Shown here in pieces: positions 18,109 through 28,331 of a DNA stretch of 36,493 nt (position 1 is the first letter of the stretch; the number at the start of each line of letters is the position of its first letter). The stretch comes from Alistipes sp. GTDB taxonomy: Bacteria; Bacteroidota; Bacteroidia; Bacteroidales; Rikenellaceae. The notes beneath the pieces were generated by a model. It was given only the letters and a program-made list of their open reading frames with translations, had not been told where the DNA came from and made no database searches. Both the position numbers and the translations under genes were made by a program. The stretch is taken from the NCBI GenBank assembly GCA_029065825.1, contig JAIEHQ010000052.1, forward strand, positions 1 through 36,493, given 5' to 3'.

Positions 18109-19458
18109 CTATTCGAACACGCCCGTATAGCTCTGCGGCGTGATGGCTCGCAGCTCCTCGCGCACCGACTCCTCGACATCGAGTTCGGCCACGAACGCGG
18201 CGATCGACTCGCGGGTAATGTGGGCGTTGGTCCGCGTGAGCGCCTTGAGCGCCTCGTAGGGCGAGGGATAACCCGCACGGCGCAGCACGGTCTGGATGCC
18301 CTCGGCCACGACGGCCCAGTTGTTCTCCAGGTCGCGGTCGATCGCCTCGCGGTTGAGCAGCAGCTTGCCCAGCCCCTTCTTGAGCGAGCGCAGGGCGATC
18401 AGCGCATGGGCCATCGGCACGCCGATGTTGCGCAGCACGGTCGAGTCGGTCAGGTCGCGCTGCAGGCGCGAAACGGGCAGCTTCGAGGCCAGGTGCTCGT
18501 ACACGGCGCTGGCGATGCCCAGGTTGCCCTCGGCGTTCTCGAAGTCGATGGGATTGACCTTATGGGGCATGGCGCTCGAACCGACCTCGCCCGCCTTGAT
18601 CCGCTGCTTGAAGTACTCCATCGAAATGTAGGTCCACACGTCGCGGCAGAGGTCGATCAGGATCGTGTCGATGCGCTTCAGGTTGTCGAAGATCGCCGCC
18701 AGGTTGTCGTAATGCTCGATCTGGGTGGTGTACTGCGAGCGCTCCAGCCCCAGCTGCCCGCCGACGAACCGGTTGGCGAAAGCCACCCAGTCGATCGCGG
18801 GATAGGCGACGTGGTGTGCGTTGAAGTTGCCGGTCGCGCCGCCGAACTTGGCCGGCACGGGCAGCGCACGCAGCTGCGCAAGCTGCTTGTCGAGCCGCTC
18901 CACGAATACGGCGATCTCCTTGCCCAGACGCGTGGGCGAAGCCGGCTGACCGTGCGTGCGCGCCAGCATCGGCACCCCGCGCCACTCCTCGGCCATCGCG
19001 CGCAGCGTCGCCACCAGCTCCTCGGCCTCGGGCAGATAGACCTCCGCGATCGCATCCTTGAGCGTGAGCGGGATCGACGTGTTGTTCACATCCTGCGACG
19101 TGAGCCCGAAGTGCACGAACTCCTTGAAGTCCGACAGGCCCAGCGCGTCCATCTTCTCCTTGAGCAGGTACTCGACGGCTTTCACGTCGTGGTTGGTCAC
19201 GGACTCGATCTCCTTGACGCGCAGCGCATCCTGCTCGGTAAAGTCGCGATAGACGGAGCGCAGCGCCTCGAACGAGGCGGGATCCACCGCCCGCAGTTCG
19301 GGCAGCGGCAGCTCGCACAGAGCGATGAAGTATTCCACCTCGACCCGCACACGGTAACGAATCAGTGCGTATTCCGAAAAATAATCGGCCAGTTTCTCCG
19401 TTTGATTGCGGTAGCGGCCATCGACGGGAGAAATGGCAGTAAGTTTGTCCAGCAACAT
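18109..19458 (-). CDS. purB: Adenylosuccinate lyase
   Basis: 'LTAISPVDGRYRNQTEKLADYFSEYALIRYRVRVE', signature 'GSSAMPHKVNPIDFENAEGN'; start placed at MLLDKL. Confidence 0.95.
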   Translation of the reverse strand: MLLDKLTAISPVDGRYRNQTEKLADYFSEYALIRYRVRVEVEYFIALCELPLPELRAVDPASFEALRSVYRDFTEQDALRVKEIESVTNHDVKAVEYLLKEKMDALGLSDFKEFVHFGLTSQDVNNTSIPLTLKDAIAEVYLPEAEELVATLRAMAEEWRGVPMLARTHGQPASPTRLGKEIAVFVERLDKQLAQLRALPVPAKFGGATGNFNAHHVAYPAIDWVAFANRFVGGQLGLERSQYTTQIEHYDNLAAIFDNLKRIDTILIDLCRDVWTYISMEYFKQRIKAGEVGSSAMPHKVNPIDFENAEGNLGIASAVYEHLASKLPVSRLQRDLTDSTVLRNIGVPMAHALIALRSLKKGLGKLLLNREAIDRDLENNWAVVAEGIQTVLRRAGYPSPYEALKALTRTNAHITRESIAAFVAELDVEESVREELRAITPQSYTGVFE

Positions 19459-19587
19459 AATATTTTCGATATGATTTGATTTCCGGTTCAAAAATAGCAC
19501 TTTTAATCGAGAAATCGAACCTGCCCGCCGCTAATGGCCGATTTTTTTCTACCTTTGTCCTATTATAAACCAACGATTCCCGAACCG

Positions 19588-19974
19588 ATGAATTTTCTGA
19601 CGGCTCTTATCGACGGTCTGACCGGCTTCGTGCGGCGCAATCCGCTTTTCTGCCTGCTGCTCCTGCTGCTGGCGCTCTTCGCACCCTCGGTGCTGGAGGG
19701 CATCGCCATGTTTGTCGTATATGCCGTACTCGGACTCATGCTGCTCTTCGCCGCGATCGTCTTCTCGTTCCGCTGGAAGCTCTACCGCATGCGGCGCGAC
19801 ATGGAGAAGCAGTTCGGCTCCGGCACGACCGCCGGCGGCCACACCTCCCGCAACCGCGAGGGCGAGGTAAAGATCCGCAAGACGGCCGACGCCCCCGAAA
19901 AACGCATCCGCCGCGACGTGGGCGACTACGTCGATTTCGAAGAGATGCCCGACTCCGACAAAAACGCACAGTAG
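19588..19974 (+). CDS. DUF4834-like small membrane protein
   Basis: 'RNPLFCLLLLLLALFAPSVLEGI...FSFRWKLYRMRRDMEKQFG' and an acidic tail; TACCTTTG -7-like element at 19550-19557. Confidence 0.6.
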   Translation: MNFLTALIDGLTGFVRRNPLFCLLLLLLALFAPSVLEGIAMFVVYAVLGLMLLFAAIVFSFRWKLYRMRRDMEKQFGSGTTAGGHTSRNREGEVKIRKTADAPEKRIRRDVGDYVDFEEMPDSDKNAQ

Positions 19975-19981
19975 TCCCGCC

Positions 19982-20725
19982 ATGCTCAAGATACTCGAAC
20001 AGATCGGCCGCTACACCCTGCTCATGGGCAAGGTCTTCTCCCGGCCCGAAAAGATATCGATCTACCGCCGCCGCATCGTCCGCGAGATGGAGGCGCTCGG
20101 ACTCGACTCGATCGGCCTGACGGCCATCATCTCGGTCTTCATCGGCGCGGTCATCACGCTCCAGATGTCGATCAACCTCGAATCGCCCTTCATTCCGCAG
20201 TACCTGATCGGCTACGCCACGCGCGAGACGATGATCCTCGAATTCTCCTCGACGGTCGTGGCGCTGATCCTGGCCGGAAAGGTCGGGTCGAGCATCGCCT
20301 CCGAGATCGGCACCATGCGCATCACCGAACAGATCGACGCGCTGGAGATCATGGGGGTCAATTCGGCCTCCTACCTGATCCTCCCGAAGATCGTGGCCAC
20401 GGTGTTCTTCTTCCCCTTTCTGGCGATCCTGAGCATCCTGATCGGCATCGCCGGCGGCTACGCGATCTCCGTACTGACGGGCATCATGATTCCGGACGAC
20501 TACATCGAAGGACTCCTCTACGACTTCCGCCCCTACTCGATCGTCTATACGCTGATCAAGATGGCCTTCTTCGCCTTCATCATCACCTCGATCTCCGCCT
20601 TCTTCGGCTACTACGCCAAGGGCAACTCGCTCGAGGTGGGCACGGCCTCGACGCGGGCGGTGGTCGCCAGCTCGATCGTCATCATGATCTTCAACCTGAT
20701 CCTCACGCAAATCCTGCTCATATGA
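19982..20725 (+). CDS. MlaE-family ABC transporter permease
   Basis: 'EMEALGLDSIGLTAIISVFIGAVITLQ', 'GKVGSSIASEIGTMRITEQIDALEIMGVNSASYLILPKIVA'. Confidence 0.93.
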   Translation: MLKILEQIGRYTLLMGKVFSRPEKISIYRRRIVREMEALGLDSIGLTAIISVFIGAVITLQMSINLESPFIPQYLIGYATRETMILEFSSTVVALILAGKVGSSIASEIGTMRITEQIDALEIMGVNSASYLILPKIVATVFFFPFLAILSILIGIAGGYAISVLTGIMIPDDYIEGLLYDFRPYSIVYTLIKMAFFAFIITSISAFFGYYAKGNSLEVGTASTRAVVASSIVIMIFNLILTQILLI

Positions 20726-21486
20726 TAACCGCGGAACATATTTCGAAATCGTTCGAAGGCCACACCGTGCTCGACGACATATCGGCCGAATTCGAGACCG
20801 GCAAGACCAACCTGATCATCGGCAAGAGCGGTTCGGGCAAGACGGTGCTGCTCAAGAGCCTGGTGGGACTGCACCCGGTCGATTCGGGCACCATACGCTA
20901 CGACGAGACCGACTTCACGGCCCTCGGATTCAAGGAGCGCAAGGCGATCCGCCGCGACATCGGCATGATCTTCCAGGGCGGGGCGCTGCTCGACTCCTCG
21001 ACCGTGGCGGAGAACGTCCAGCTGCCGCTCGACCTCTTTACCGAACAGAGCGAGGAGGAGAAGCGCGCGCGAGTCGAGTTCTGCCTCCAGCGCGTGCGGC
21101 TCAGCAACGCCGGCGAGCTCTACCCCGCCGAGCTGAGCGGCGGCATGATCAAGCGCGTGGCGATCGCCCGCGCCATCGTGCTCAACCCCAAATACCTCTT
21201 CTGCGACGAACCCAACTCGGGACTCGACCCCCAAACCTCGATCGTGATCGACAACCTGATCCACGAGATCACCCACGAATACGGCATCACGACCATCATC
21301 AACACCCACGACATGAACTCCGTGATGGAGATCGGCGAAAAGATCGTCTATATCCACGAAGGACGCAAGTGGTGGGAGGGCACCAAGGACGAGATCCTGC
21401 AGGCCGACAACCCCGAGCTGAACGCGTTCGTCTTCGCCTCGGCAATGGCCAAACGCGCCCGGGCGAAGGTCTTTTCCGAGAAATAG
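20722..21486 (+). CDS. MlaF-like ABC transporter ATP-binding protein
   Basis: Walker A 'GKSGSGKTVLLKSLVGL', 'IGMIFQGGALLDSSTVAENVQLPL', 'ELSGGMIKRVAIARAI', 'FCDEPNSGLDP'. Confidence 0.94.
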   Translation: MITAEHISKSFEGHTVLDDISAEFETGKTNLIIGKSGSGKTVLLKSLVGLHPVDSGTIRYDETDFTALGFKERKAIRRDIGMIFQGGALLDSSTVAENVQLPLDLFTEQSEEEKRARVEFCLQRVRLSNAGELYPAELSGGMIKRVAIARAIVLNPKYLFCDEPNSGLDPQTSIVIDNLIHEITHEYGITTIINTHDMNSVMEIGEKIVYIHEGRKWWEGTKDEILQADNPELNAFVFASAMAKRARAKVFSEK

Positions 21487-21548
21487 CCCGCCGCTCCTGC
21501 GGGCGGTCCGGGAGGGGAGCGCCGCACCCGAAATAAATCGGCGGAATA

Positions 21549-21580
21549 TTTGCTTATCCCGCCAAAAGTGCGTAATTTTG
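21549..21580 (+). promoter_or_regulatory. Consensus Bacteroidota promoter of gap
   Basis: TTTG (21549-21552)-N20-TAATTTTG (21573-21580) about 58 bp upstream of the start codon. Confidence 0.8.
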
Positions 21581-21625
21581 TCTTTGACTAACAAAGTCGG
21601 AACACAGGGATCAATATTCACTTAA

Positions 21626-22654
<1,029 letters not shown>

Positions 22655-22675
22655 TCTCCCGCCACGACGGGAACG

Positions 22676-22706
22676 AGAGGACGCGCTTTCCGGCGCGTCC
22701 TCTTTT
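22676..22706 (+). terminator. Rho-independent terminator of gap
   Basis: Perfect 11-bp stem AGAGGACGCGC / GCGCGTCCTCT with TTTCCG loop followed by a short T run. Confidence 0.85.
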
Positions 22707-22852
22707 CGTTTGCGGCAAGATCGTCTCCGCCCCGAAGCCCTGCACGACGGGTCTCCGCCCGGCGCAGGCAACCGCCCCCGTTTCCGGCAGGCAGGGCCGA
22801 CTGCGGAGCGCGGCGGAAACCGCCCCGAATGCGGGAGGAAGCAGGGGAAATG

Positions 22853-22888
22853 AAAAATCCGCCCGGAACCTTGCGTTCCCGGACGGAT
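22853..22888 (-). terminator. Rho-independent terminator of the YeiH-like gene
   Basis: Minus strand ATCCGTCCGGGAACGCAAGGTTCCGGGCGGATTTTT: GC-rich hairpin plus T tract. Confidence 0.75.
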
Positions 22889-22906
22889 CACGAAATTACC
22901 GCAGCC

Positions 22907-23839
22907 CTACAGCATCAGGATGACGGCCAGCGAGACGAAGGAGATGACGGCCCACAGCACGACACCCAGCACGAGCGGCTTGAGTCCCACCTTGCGGATC
23001 ACATCGACCGAGAGTCCCCCGCCGATGAGGAAAAGCGTAGCCGACAGACCGCTGCGGGCGGCGACCGAGATGCCGTGCGTCAGCTGGCCTGGCAGGGTGC
23101 AATAGGTGTTGAGCAGCATCGCCGCGATGAACCAGAGGATGAACCAGGGAATTTGCACCTTCTTGCCCTTCTGGCGGAAGATGAGCGCCGAGACCAGCGA
23201 GAGGGGAATGATCCAGAGCGCCCGGGTCAGCTTGACGGTCGTCGCCACCTTGAGCGCCTCCTCGCCGTAGGCGGCACCCGCTCCCACGACCGAACTGGTG
23301 TCGTGGATGGCGATGGCGGCCCAGGTGCCGAACTGCACCTGTCCCATCTCCAGCCAGCGGCCCACGACCGGGAAGACGAACAGCGCAACGGCATTGAGAA
23401 TGAATATCGTCGCCAGCGACAGGGAGGTCTGGTTCTCGTCGGCATCGATCACGGGAGCCACCGCCGCGATGGCGCTTCCGCCGCAAATGGCCGTGCCCGA
23501 AGCGATCAGATAACCGCTCTTGCGGTCCACGCACAACAGCCGGGCGGCCAATACCCCCACGACCATCACCATGACCACCGACACGACCGTGAAGATCATG
23601 CCGTCGCGCCCGGCAGCCAGCGATTCGTGGAAGTTCATTCCGAAGCCGAGGCCCACGACGCACCACTGCAACAGCAGCTTCGATGCCTTCTTGCTCTGCG
23701 CCGGGAATGGGTTGCCGAGAATCAGGGCGAACAGAATGCCCGCAAAGAGCGCCACCGCCGGCGAAACGAAAAGCGAGCCGACCAGCAAAACGACGAACAA
23801 CGCCTGCAATCCGGACGATTGGATGTTTCCTTTTTTCAT
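22907..23839 (-). CDS. YeiH-family putative sulfate exporter / membrane protein
   Basis: 310 aa polytopic; 'GLGFGMNFHESLAAGRDGMIFTVVSV', 'LIASGTAICGGSAIAAVAPVIDADENQTSLSLATIFILNAVALFVFP', 'IHDTSSVVGAG'. Confidence 0.9.
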   Translation of the reverse strand: MKKGNIQSSGLQALFVVLLVGSLFVSPAVALFAGILFALILGNPFPAQSKKASKLLLQWCVVGLGFGMNFHESLAAGRDGMIFTVVSVVMVMVVGVLAARLLCVDRKSGYLIASGTAICGGSAIAAVAPVIDADENQTSLSLATIFILNAVALFVFPVVGRWLEMGQVQFGTWAAIAIHDTSSVVGAGAAYGEEALKVATTVKLTRALWIIPLSLVSALIFRQKGKKVQIPWFILWFIAAMLLNTYCTLPGQLTHGISVAARSGLSATLFLIGGGLSVDVIRKVGLKPLVLGVVLWAVISFVSLAVILML

Positions 23840-24045
23840 AAGTCAATAACTTTTCATAAGCAATGCCGCAAAGATAGGGCGCTTTACCTGCCGAAACAAG
23901 GGAAAAATAGTTATGACGGATAACAGAAAGTTATCCGACCCCTGTTTCCGCCCGCTACGCCGCTGCCGGACCGTGCGAAGCCGGGACGACGCTTCCGATT
24001 GTGGCGGAAAATGCCTATTTTTGCGGGACAATCAATCAACAAGCG

Positions 24046-25548
24046 ATGAATCTTACCGGATACGAACGACGACCGAGCTGCGCGGTGCGCATCGGCCGCA
24101 TAACCATCGGCGACGGCCATCCGATCGCCGTGCAGTCGATGACCAACACCGCCACCTGCGACACGGAGGCCTGCCTCGCCCAGATCGAACGCATCCATCG
24201 GGCCGGCGGCGAGATCGTGCGGCTCACGGCCCAGGGCCGCCGCGAGGGGGAGAACCTGCAGCGGATCGCACAGGGGCTGCGCGAGCGGGGATGCCCGACG
24301 GCCCTGGTCGCCGACATCCATTTCGTTCCCGAGGTGGCGGCCATCGCCGCCGAATACGTCGATAAGGTACGCATCAACCCGGGCAACTACCGCTCCTCGC
24401 ACGGCGAGTTCGAGGCGCTCATCGAGCAGTGCCGCCGGCGCGGGGTGGCGATCCGCATCGGCGTGAACCACGGATCGCTCGCCAAGCGGATCTTCGACGA
24501 GTGGGGCGACACGCCCGAAGGGATGGTGGCCTCGGCGATGGAGTTCCTCCGCGTCTGCCGCGAGCACGACTTCGACCAGGTGGCGGTCTCGATGAAATCG
24601 AGCAACACCCGGGTCATGGTGGCCGCCTACCGGCTGCTCGTCGAGGCGATGGAGCGCGAAGGGATGCGCTACCCGCTGCACTTGGGTGTCACGGAGGCCG
24701 GCAACGGACTGGAGGGGCGCATCAAGAGCGCCGTGGGCATCGGGGCGCTGCTGGCCGACGGCATCGGCGATACGATCCGCGTCTCGCTGACCGAAGCGCC
24801 CGAAAACGAAATTCCCGTCGCCCGCCTGCTGGCCGACCACTTCGCCCGCCGCGAGGGACGGTTCGAGGTCGCCCACCCCGAACGCTACTCGCCCACGCAG
24901 TACCGCCGCCGCAGTCCGATCCAGACCCCGCTCATCCACTCCGAACTGCCCGCCCAATGGCGCGTGATCGAAGCCGTATCGGGCAACCCGACGGCAGAGC
25001 TGCGGGCCGCGATCCTGAACCTCGACCGGGCCGACGAGCCGGTGGCCGTCGCCCGCCGCTACGACGACCCCACCGTCGAGCAGGTCGCCGTCAAAGCCGC
25101 CGCCGACCTGGGGGCGCTCTTTCTCGACGGCCTCGCAGATGGCATCCGCATCGAAGCCCCCTGCCTGACCGATGCGGAAACCGAACAGATCGAGCTGATG
25201 ATCCTGCAGGCGGCCCGCGTGCGCATGTCGCGCACCGAATACATAGCCTGCCCGAGCTGCGGCCGCACGCTCTACGACATCGAAGGCACGCTCGCCGCGA
25301 TACGCGCCCGCACCGCCCACCTCAAAAACCTGCGCATCGGCGTGATGGGCTGCATCGTGAACGGTCCCGGCGAGATGGCCGATGCCGACTACGGCTATGT
25401 CGGGGCCGCCCCCGGACGCATCACCCTCTACAAGGGGCGCACCGTCGTGGAGAAGAACATACCCCAGGAGGAGGCGCTCGACCGGCTGGTGGCGCTCATC
25501 AAGGCCGGCGGCGACTGGATCGAACCCGAAACCCGCAGCGCCTTATGA
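24046..25548 (+). CDS. ispG: 4-hydroxy-3-methylbut-2-enyl-diphosphate synthase
   Basis: 'GDGHPIAVQSMTNTATCDTEACLAQIERIHRAGGEIVRLTAQG', C-terminal 4Fe-4S region 'CPSCGRTLYDIEGT...GVMGCIVNGPGEMADADYGYVG'; TATTTTTG -7-like at 24016-24023. Confidence 0.95.
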   Translation: MNLTGYERRPSCAVRIGRITIGDGHPIAVQSMTNTATCDTEACLAQIERIHRAGGEIVRLTAQGRREGENLQRIAQGLRERGCPTALVADIHFVPEVAAIAAEYVDKVRINPGNYRSSHGEFEALIEQCRRRGVAIRIGVNHGSLAKRIFDEWGDTPEGMVASAMEFLRVCREHDFDQVAVSMKSSNTRVMVAAYRLLVEAMEREGMRYPLHLGVTEAGNGLEGRIKSAVGIGALLADGIGDTIRVSLTEAPENEIPVARLLADHFARREGRFEVAHPERYSPTQYRRRSPIQTPLIHSELPAQWRVIEAVSGNPTAELRAAILNLDRADEPVAVARRYDDPTVEQVAVKAAADLGALFLDGLADGIRIEAPCLTDAETEQIELMILQAARVRMSRTEYIACPSCGRTLYDIEGTLAAIRARTAHLKNLRIGVMGCIVNGPGEMADADYGYVGAAPGRITLYKGRTVVEKNIPQEEALDRLVALIKAGGDWIEPETRSAL

Positions 25549-26144
25549 CGATTCTTCCGGCAGCTTACCTCGGATCGGTCGCCTATTTCGCCCGGCTGCT
25601 CCGCGACGAGTGCGTGATCGACCTGGGCGAACACTTCGTCAAGCGCTCCGAGCGCAACCGGGCGCGGATCCTGACCTCAGGCGGCGTAATGGAACTGACG
25701 GCCCACGTCCGCAACGCCGACCGCCCCCGCACCCCGATGCGCGAGGTGCGGCTCGACTACTCGAAGCGCTGGCAGCACCAGCACTGGATGTCGCTCGTGT
25801 CGGGCTACCGGGGTTCGCCCTATTTCGACCACTACCGCGAGCGATTCGAACCCTTCTACCGCCGCCGCTTCGACTTTTTGGCCGACTACGACCTGGAGCT
25901 TACCCGCATCCTGCTCGAAGCCTTCGGCGGAACGATGCCGCGCATCTCGGAATCCTACGTCGAGGCGGCAGCCGGCGACCTCGACCTGCGCCCCAGAAAC
26001 AGCGAGGACCCGGCGTTCTCCGCCGAGCCCTACGTCCAGGTCTTCTCCGACCGCCTGCCCTTCGCCCCTAATCTATCCGCAGCAGACCTCCTGTTTGCGG
26101 AAGGTCCCGGCGCTGCGGCGCTATCAAAGGCCAGTCTCCGGTAA
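25545..26144 (+). CDS. WbqC-family protein
   Basis: ATG at 25545 overlapping the ispG stop (ATGA); 'ILPAAYLGSVAYFARLLRDECVIDLGEHFVKRSERNRARILTSGGVMELTAHV', C-terminal 'FAPNLSAADLLFAEGP'. Confidence 0.82.
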   Translation: MTILPAAYLGSVAYFARLLRDECVIDLGEHFVKRSERNRARILTSGGVMELTAHVRNADRPRTPMREVRLDYSKRWQHQHWMSLVSGYRGSPYFDHYRERFEPFYRRRFDFLADYDLELTRILLEAFGGTMPRISESYVEAAAGDLDLRPRNSEDPAFSAEPYVQVFSDRLPFAPNLSAADLLFAEGPGAAALSKASLR

Positions 26145-28104
26145 AAATCGCCTCGTCGCGCAGCGCTCCGGCCGCAGCTTCGATGCGGACCCGGCCCCGC
26201 ATGCGCACCGAATCGCAGCGATAGATGCACGGAGCATACTCCCGCACGGGCAGCGTATCGCCGTCGACCGTCACGACAGGCTCCCCGGCCGAGGAGTACA
26301 CCGTGACGGTCTGCAACCCCGCATCGCGGCGGTCGCGACGGCGATCGGCGATGCGGAGGGTCGGGACCTCTCCGTTCCAGAGCGCCTTGTAAAGATAGAA
26401 GGCATCCTTGCGCTGGCGACGATCCATCGTCACGAGTCCCGTCGCCTCGACCCCCTGCGGCTCCCGAACCGAGCCGTAGTCGCACAGGGTATTGATCCAC
26501 ACGCCCCACAGCAGCGTATCGCGCAGCAGATAACGGGTATAGTCCTCGTGGAAACGGGTCTGCCGCCCCTCCGTCTGCGGCAGGGGCGCACCGGGGCGAC
26601 GCGCCGGTGCGAACTGCTGCTCGGGCGATCCGGCACCGCCGTAGCACACGCCCGAACGAAGCTCGGGCCAGCCGGCATGGAGGCGTTCGAGCCAGACGGC
26701 CAGATCGTCCGTATGCCCCTTGTCCCATCCGACCTCCTGCGCCCAGACCACCAGATCGGTTATCCGGTTCAGTTCGCCGTCCTGATTGCTGCATGCGACG
26801 GTGGAGCGCGACGGATCGCTGCGGCGGGCCTGTTCCTGGAGCGATCGCACGTAGGGCACGGGATTCTCGCCCCGCTGCCAGAGCCTGTCGAACAGCCCCC
26901 ACATGACCACCGACGGACGGTTGATATTCTGGGCGATGATCTCGCTCAGCTGAAGCCGACCGTTCTCCTCGATGCGCGGCGCAGGATAATAGGAGAGATC
27001 GCTCAGATAGGGGGCGCGGATCAGGGGCAGATCGATCCATACCAACACCCCCTCCCGGTCGCACAGATCGTAAAGATGCGGCGCGTGGGGTCCGGCCGGC
27101 GAACGCAGGGCATTGGCTCCCAGCTCGCGCAGCAAGGCGAAATCCTCGTCGTAGTCGCCGTCGGTCAGGGCGTTCGCCCGCCCCGCGCGATCGTAGTAGA
27201 GCGTCACGCCGCGCACCGGAACCAGCGAATCGTTGAGCCGGAATCCCTCGTCGGCCGTAAAGCGCAGGTTGCGAAACCCTGTCTCGACACACACCTCGTC
27301 GCTCGAAGAGTCGCTCTCCGCCCGAACGCAAACCCGGTAAAGCGCAGGATCGTCCGTGCTCCAGAGCCGGGGCCGTCCGATGACGAAGGGCACCGCGACC
27401 GGCTTGCCGTCGATCTTCGCCCGGAGCGTCTTGGCGGCTACGAGGCTGTCGCCCGCATCGCGCACCTCGACCGTCAGCCGGCAGGCGCTCTCCCCGCGCG
27501 AGGTAAGGTAGATCTCCGCATCGGCCTCGACCCGCTCGGCCGAGACCGTCCGGGGACGGACGAGCACCCCGTCCGACCCCAGATGCAGGGGCGAAACGGC
27601 CGTCGGCCCGGTCACGATCAGCTCCACCGGGCGGTGGATGCCTCCGTAGAGGTTATGCACCGACGAGAGCGGCAGCACCTCTCCGTTCGCGGCATTGCAG
27701 ACGACCACACGCAGCTGGTTCTCCTCGCCGAAGCGCACCCGGTCCGTGATTTCGAAGACGAAGGCGGTCGTGCCGCCCCGGTGCTCGCCGACATAGCGGC
27801 CATTCACCAGCAGCGCGGCCGTACTCTCGACACCGTAGAACTTCAGGAAGAGCCGCTGCCCGCTCCACTGCCTGGGCACATAGAGCCGCCGCTGGTAGTC
27901 GGCCGTCGTGCGCAGGTAGTCGCCCCCGCCGGCCAGCGCATCGAGGTTCCAGGTATGGGGCAGCGTCACGCAGCGGGCGTTGTCGCTGCTGTTCTCATGA
28001 CGGAAGGAGAAAGCCCAGGAGTCGTTGAGCGGATACACCTCGCGGCCCTCCGCAGCACCCGCCAGCACAAGGCCAAGCAAAAGAATCAGAATCGTTTTTT
28101 TCAT
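26068..28104 (-). CDS. Secreted glycoside hydrolase family 2-like protein (possible pseudoenzyme)
   Basis: Signal peptide MKKTILILLLGLVLAGAAEG; GH2 architecture 'CVTLPHTWN', 'LFLKFYGVESTAALLVNGRYVGEHRGGTTAFVFEIT', 'LYGGIHRPVELIVTG', 'GLRTL/RSPAGPHAPHLYDLCDREGVLVWIDLPL'; start placed at MKKTIL. Confidence 0.83.
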   Translation of the reverse strand: MKKTILILLLGLVLAGAAEGREVYPLNDSWAFSFRHENSSDNARCVTLPHTWNLDALAGGGDYLRTTADYQRRLYVPRQWSGQRLFLKFYGVESTAALLVNGRYVGEHRGGTTAFVFEITDRVRFGEENQLRVVVCNAANGEVLPLSSVHNLYGGIHRPVELIVTGPTAVSPLHLGSDGVLVRPRTVSAERVEADAEIYLTSRGESACRLTVEVRDAGDSLVAAKTLRAKIDGKPVAVPFVIGRPRLWSTDDPALYRVCVRAESDSSSDEVCVETGFRNLRFTADEGFRLNDSLVPVRGVTLYYDRAGRANALTDGDYDEDFALLRELGANALRSPAGPHAPHLYDLCDREGVLVWIDLPLIRAPYLSDLSYYPAPRIEENGRLQLSEIIAQNINRPSVVMWGLFDRLWQRGENPVPYVRSLQEQARRSDPSRSTVACSNQDGELNRITDLVVWAQEVGWDKGHTDDLAVWLERLHAGWPELRSGVCYGGAGSPEQQFAPARRPGAPLPQTEGRQTRFHEDYTRYLLRDTLLWGVWINTLCDYGSVREPQGVEATGLVTMDRRQRKDAFYLYKALWNGEVPTLRIADRRRDRRDAGLQTVTVYSSAGEPVVTVDGDTLPVREYAPCIYRCDSVRMRGRVRIEAAAGALRDEAIFTGDWPLIAPQRRDLPQTGGLLRID

Positions 28105-28137
28105 CGCAATCGGAACTTTCGGTTCGTAATGACGGCG

Positions 28138-28145
28138 CAAAGATA
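28138..28145 (-). promoter_or_regulatory. Candidate -7 element of the GH2-like gene
   Basis: Minus strand TATCTTTG matching TAnnTTTG about 34 bp upstream of the start; no clear -33 element. Confidence 0.45.
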
Positions 28146-28174
28146 AGAAACCCGCGACAGATGCGGCGGGCGAC

Positions 28175-28220
28175 TGTGGAATAATTCCACACCGGCGCAT
28201 TCCGTTCCACAAACGGAATG
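28175..28220. promoter_or_regulatory. Two adjacent palindromes in the divergent GH2 / RND intergenic region (candidate operator)
   Basis: TGTGGAATAATTCCACA (28175-28191) and CATTCCGTT-CCACA-AACGGAATG (28198-28220). Confidence 0.55.
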
Positions 28221-28331
28221 GTTCGCACACCCGGGATTCCGAAACATTATCGTTCTGATAAATATAGTATTACAAAAATCAGGCCGAAGCGGCAGAACTT
28301 TTGAAACTCCCCGTCCAAACCCGATTGAAAG

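Noticed and set aside
16276-19479. 1067-aa plus-strand ORF spanning the DUF4836-like gene and purB
   Set aside because: Spans two real antisense genes and their intergenic terminator/promoter; biased composition, artefact of GC-rich stop-poor frames
21490-21512. GCCCGC...GCGGGC hairpin after the MlaF-like gene
   Set aside because: Short stem with no T tract; not confidently a terminator
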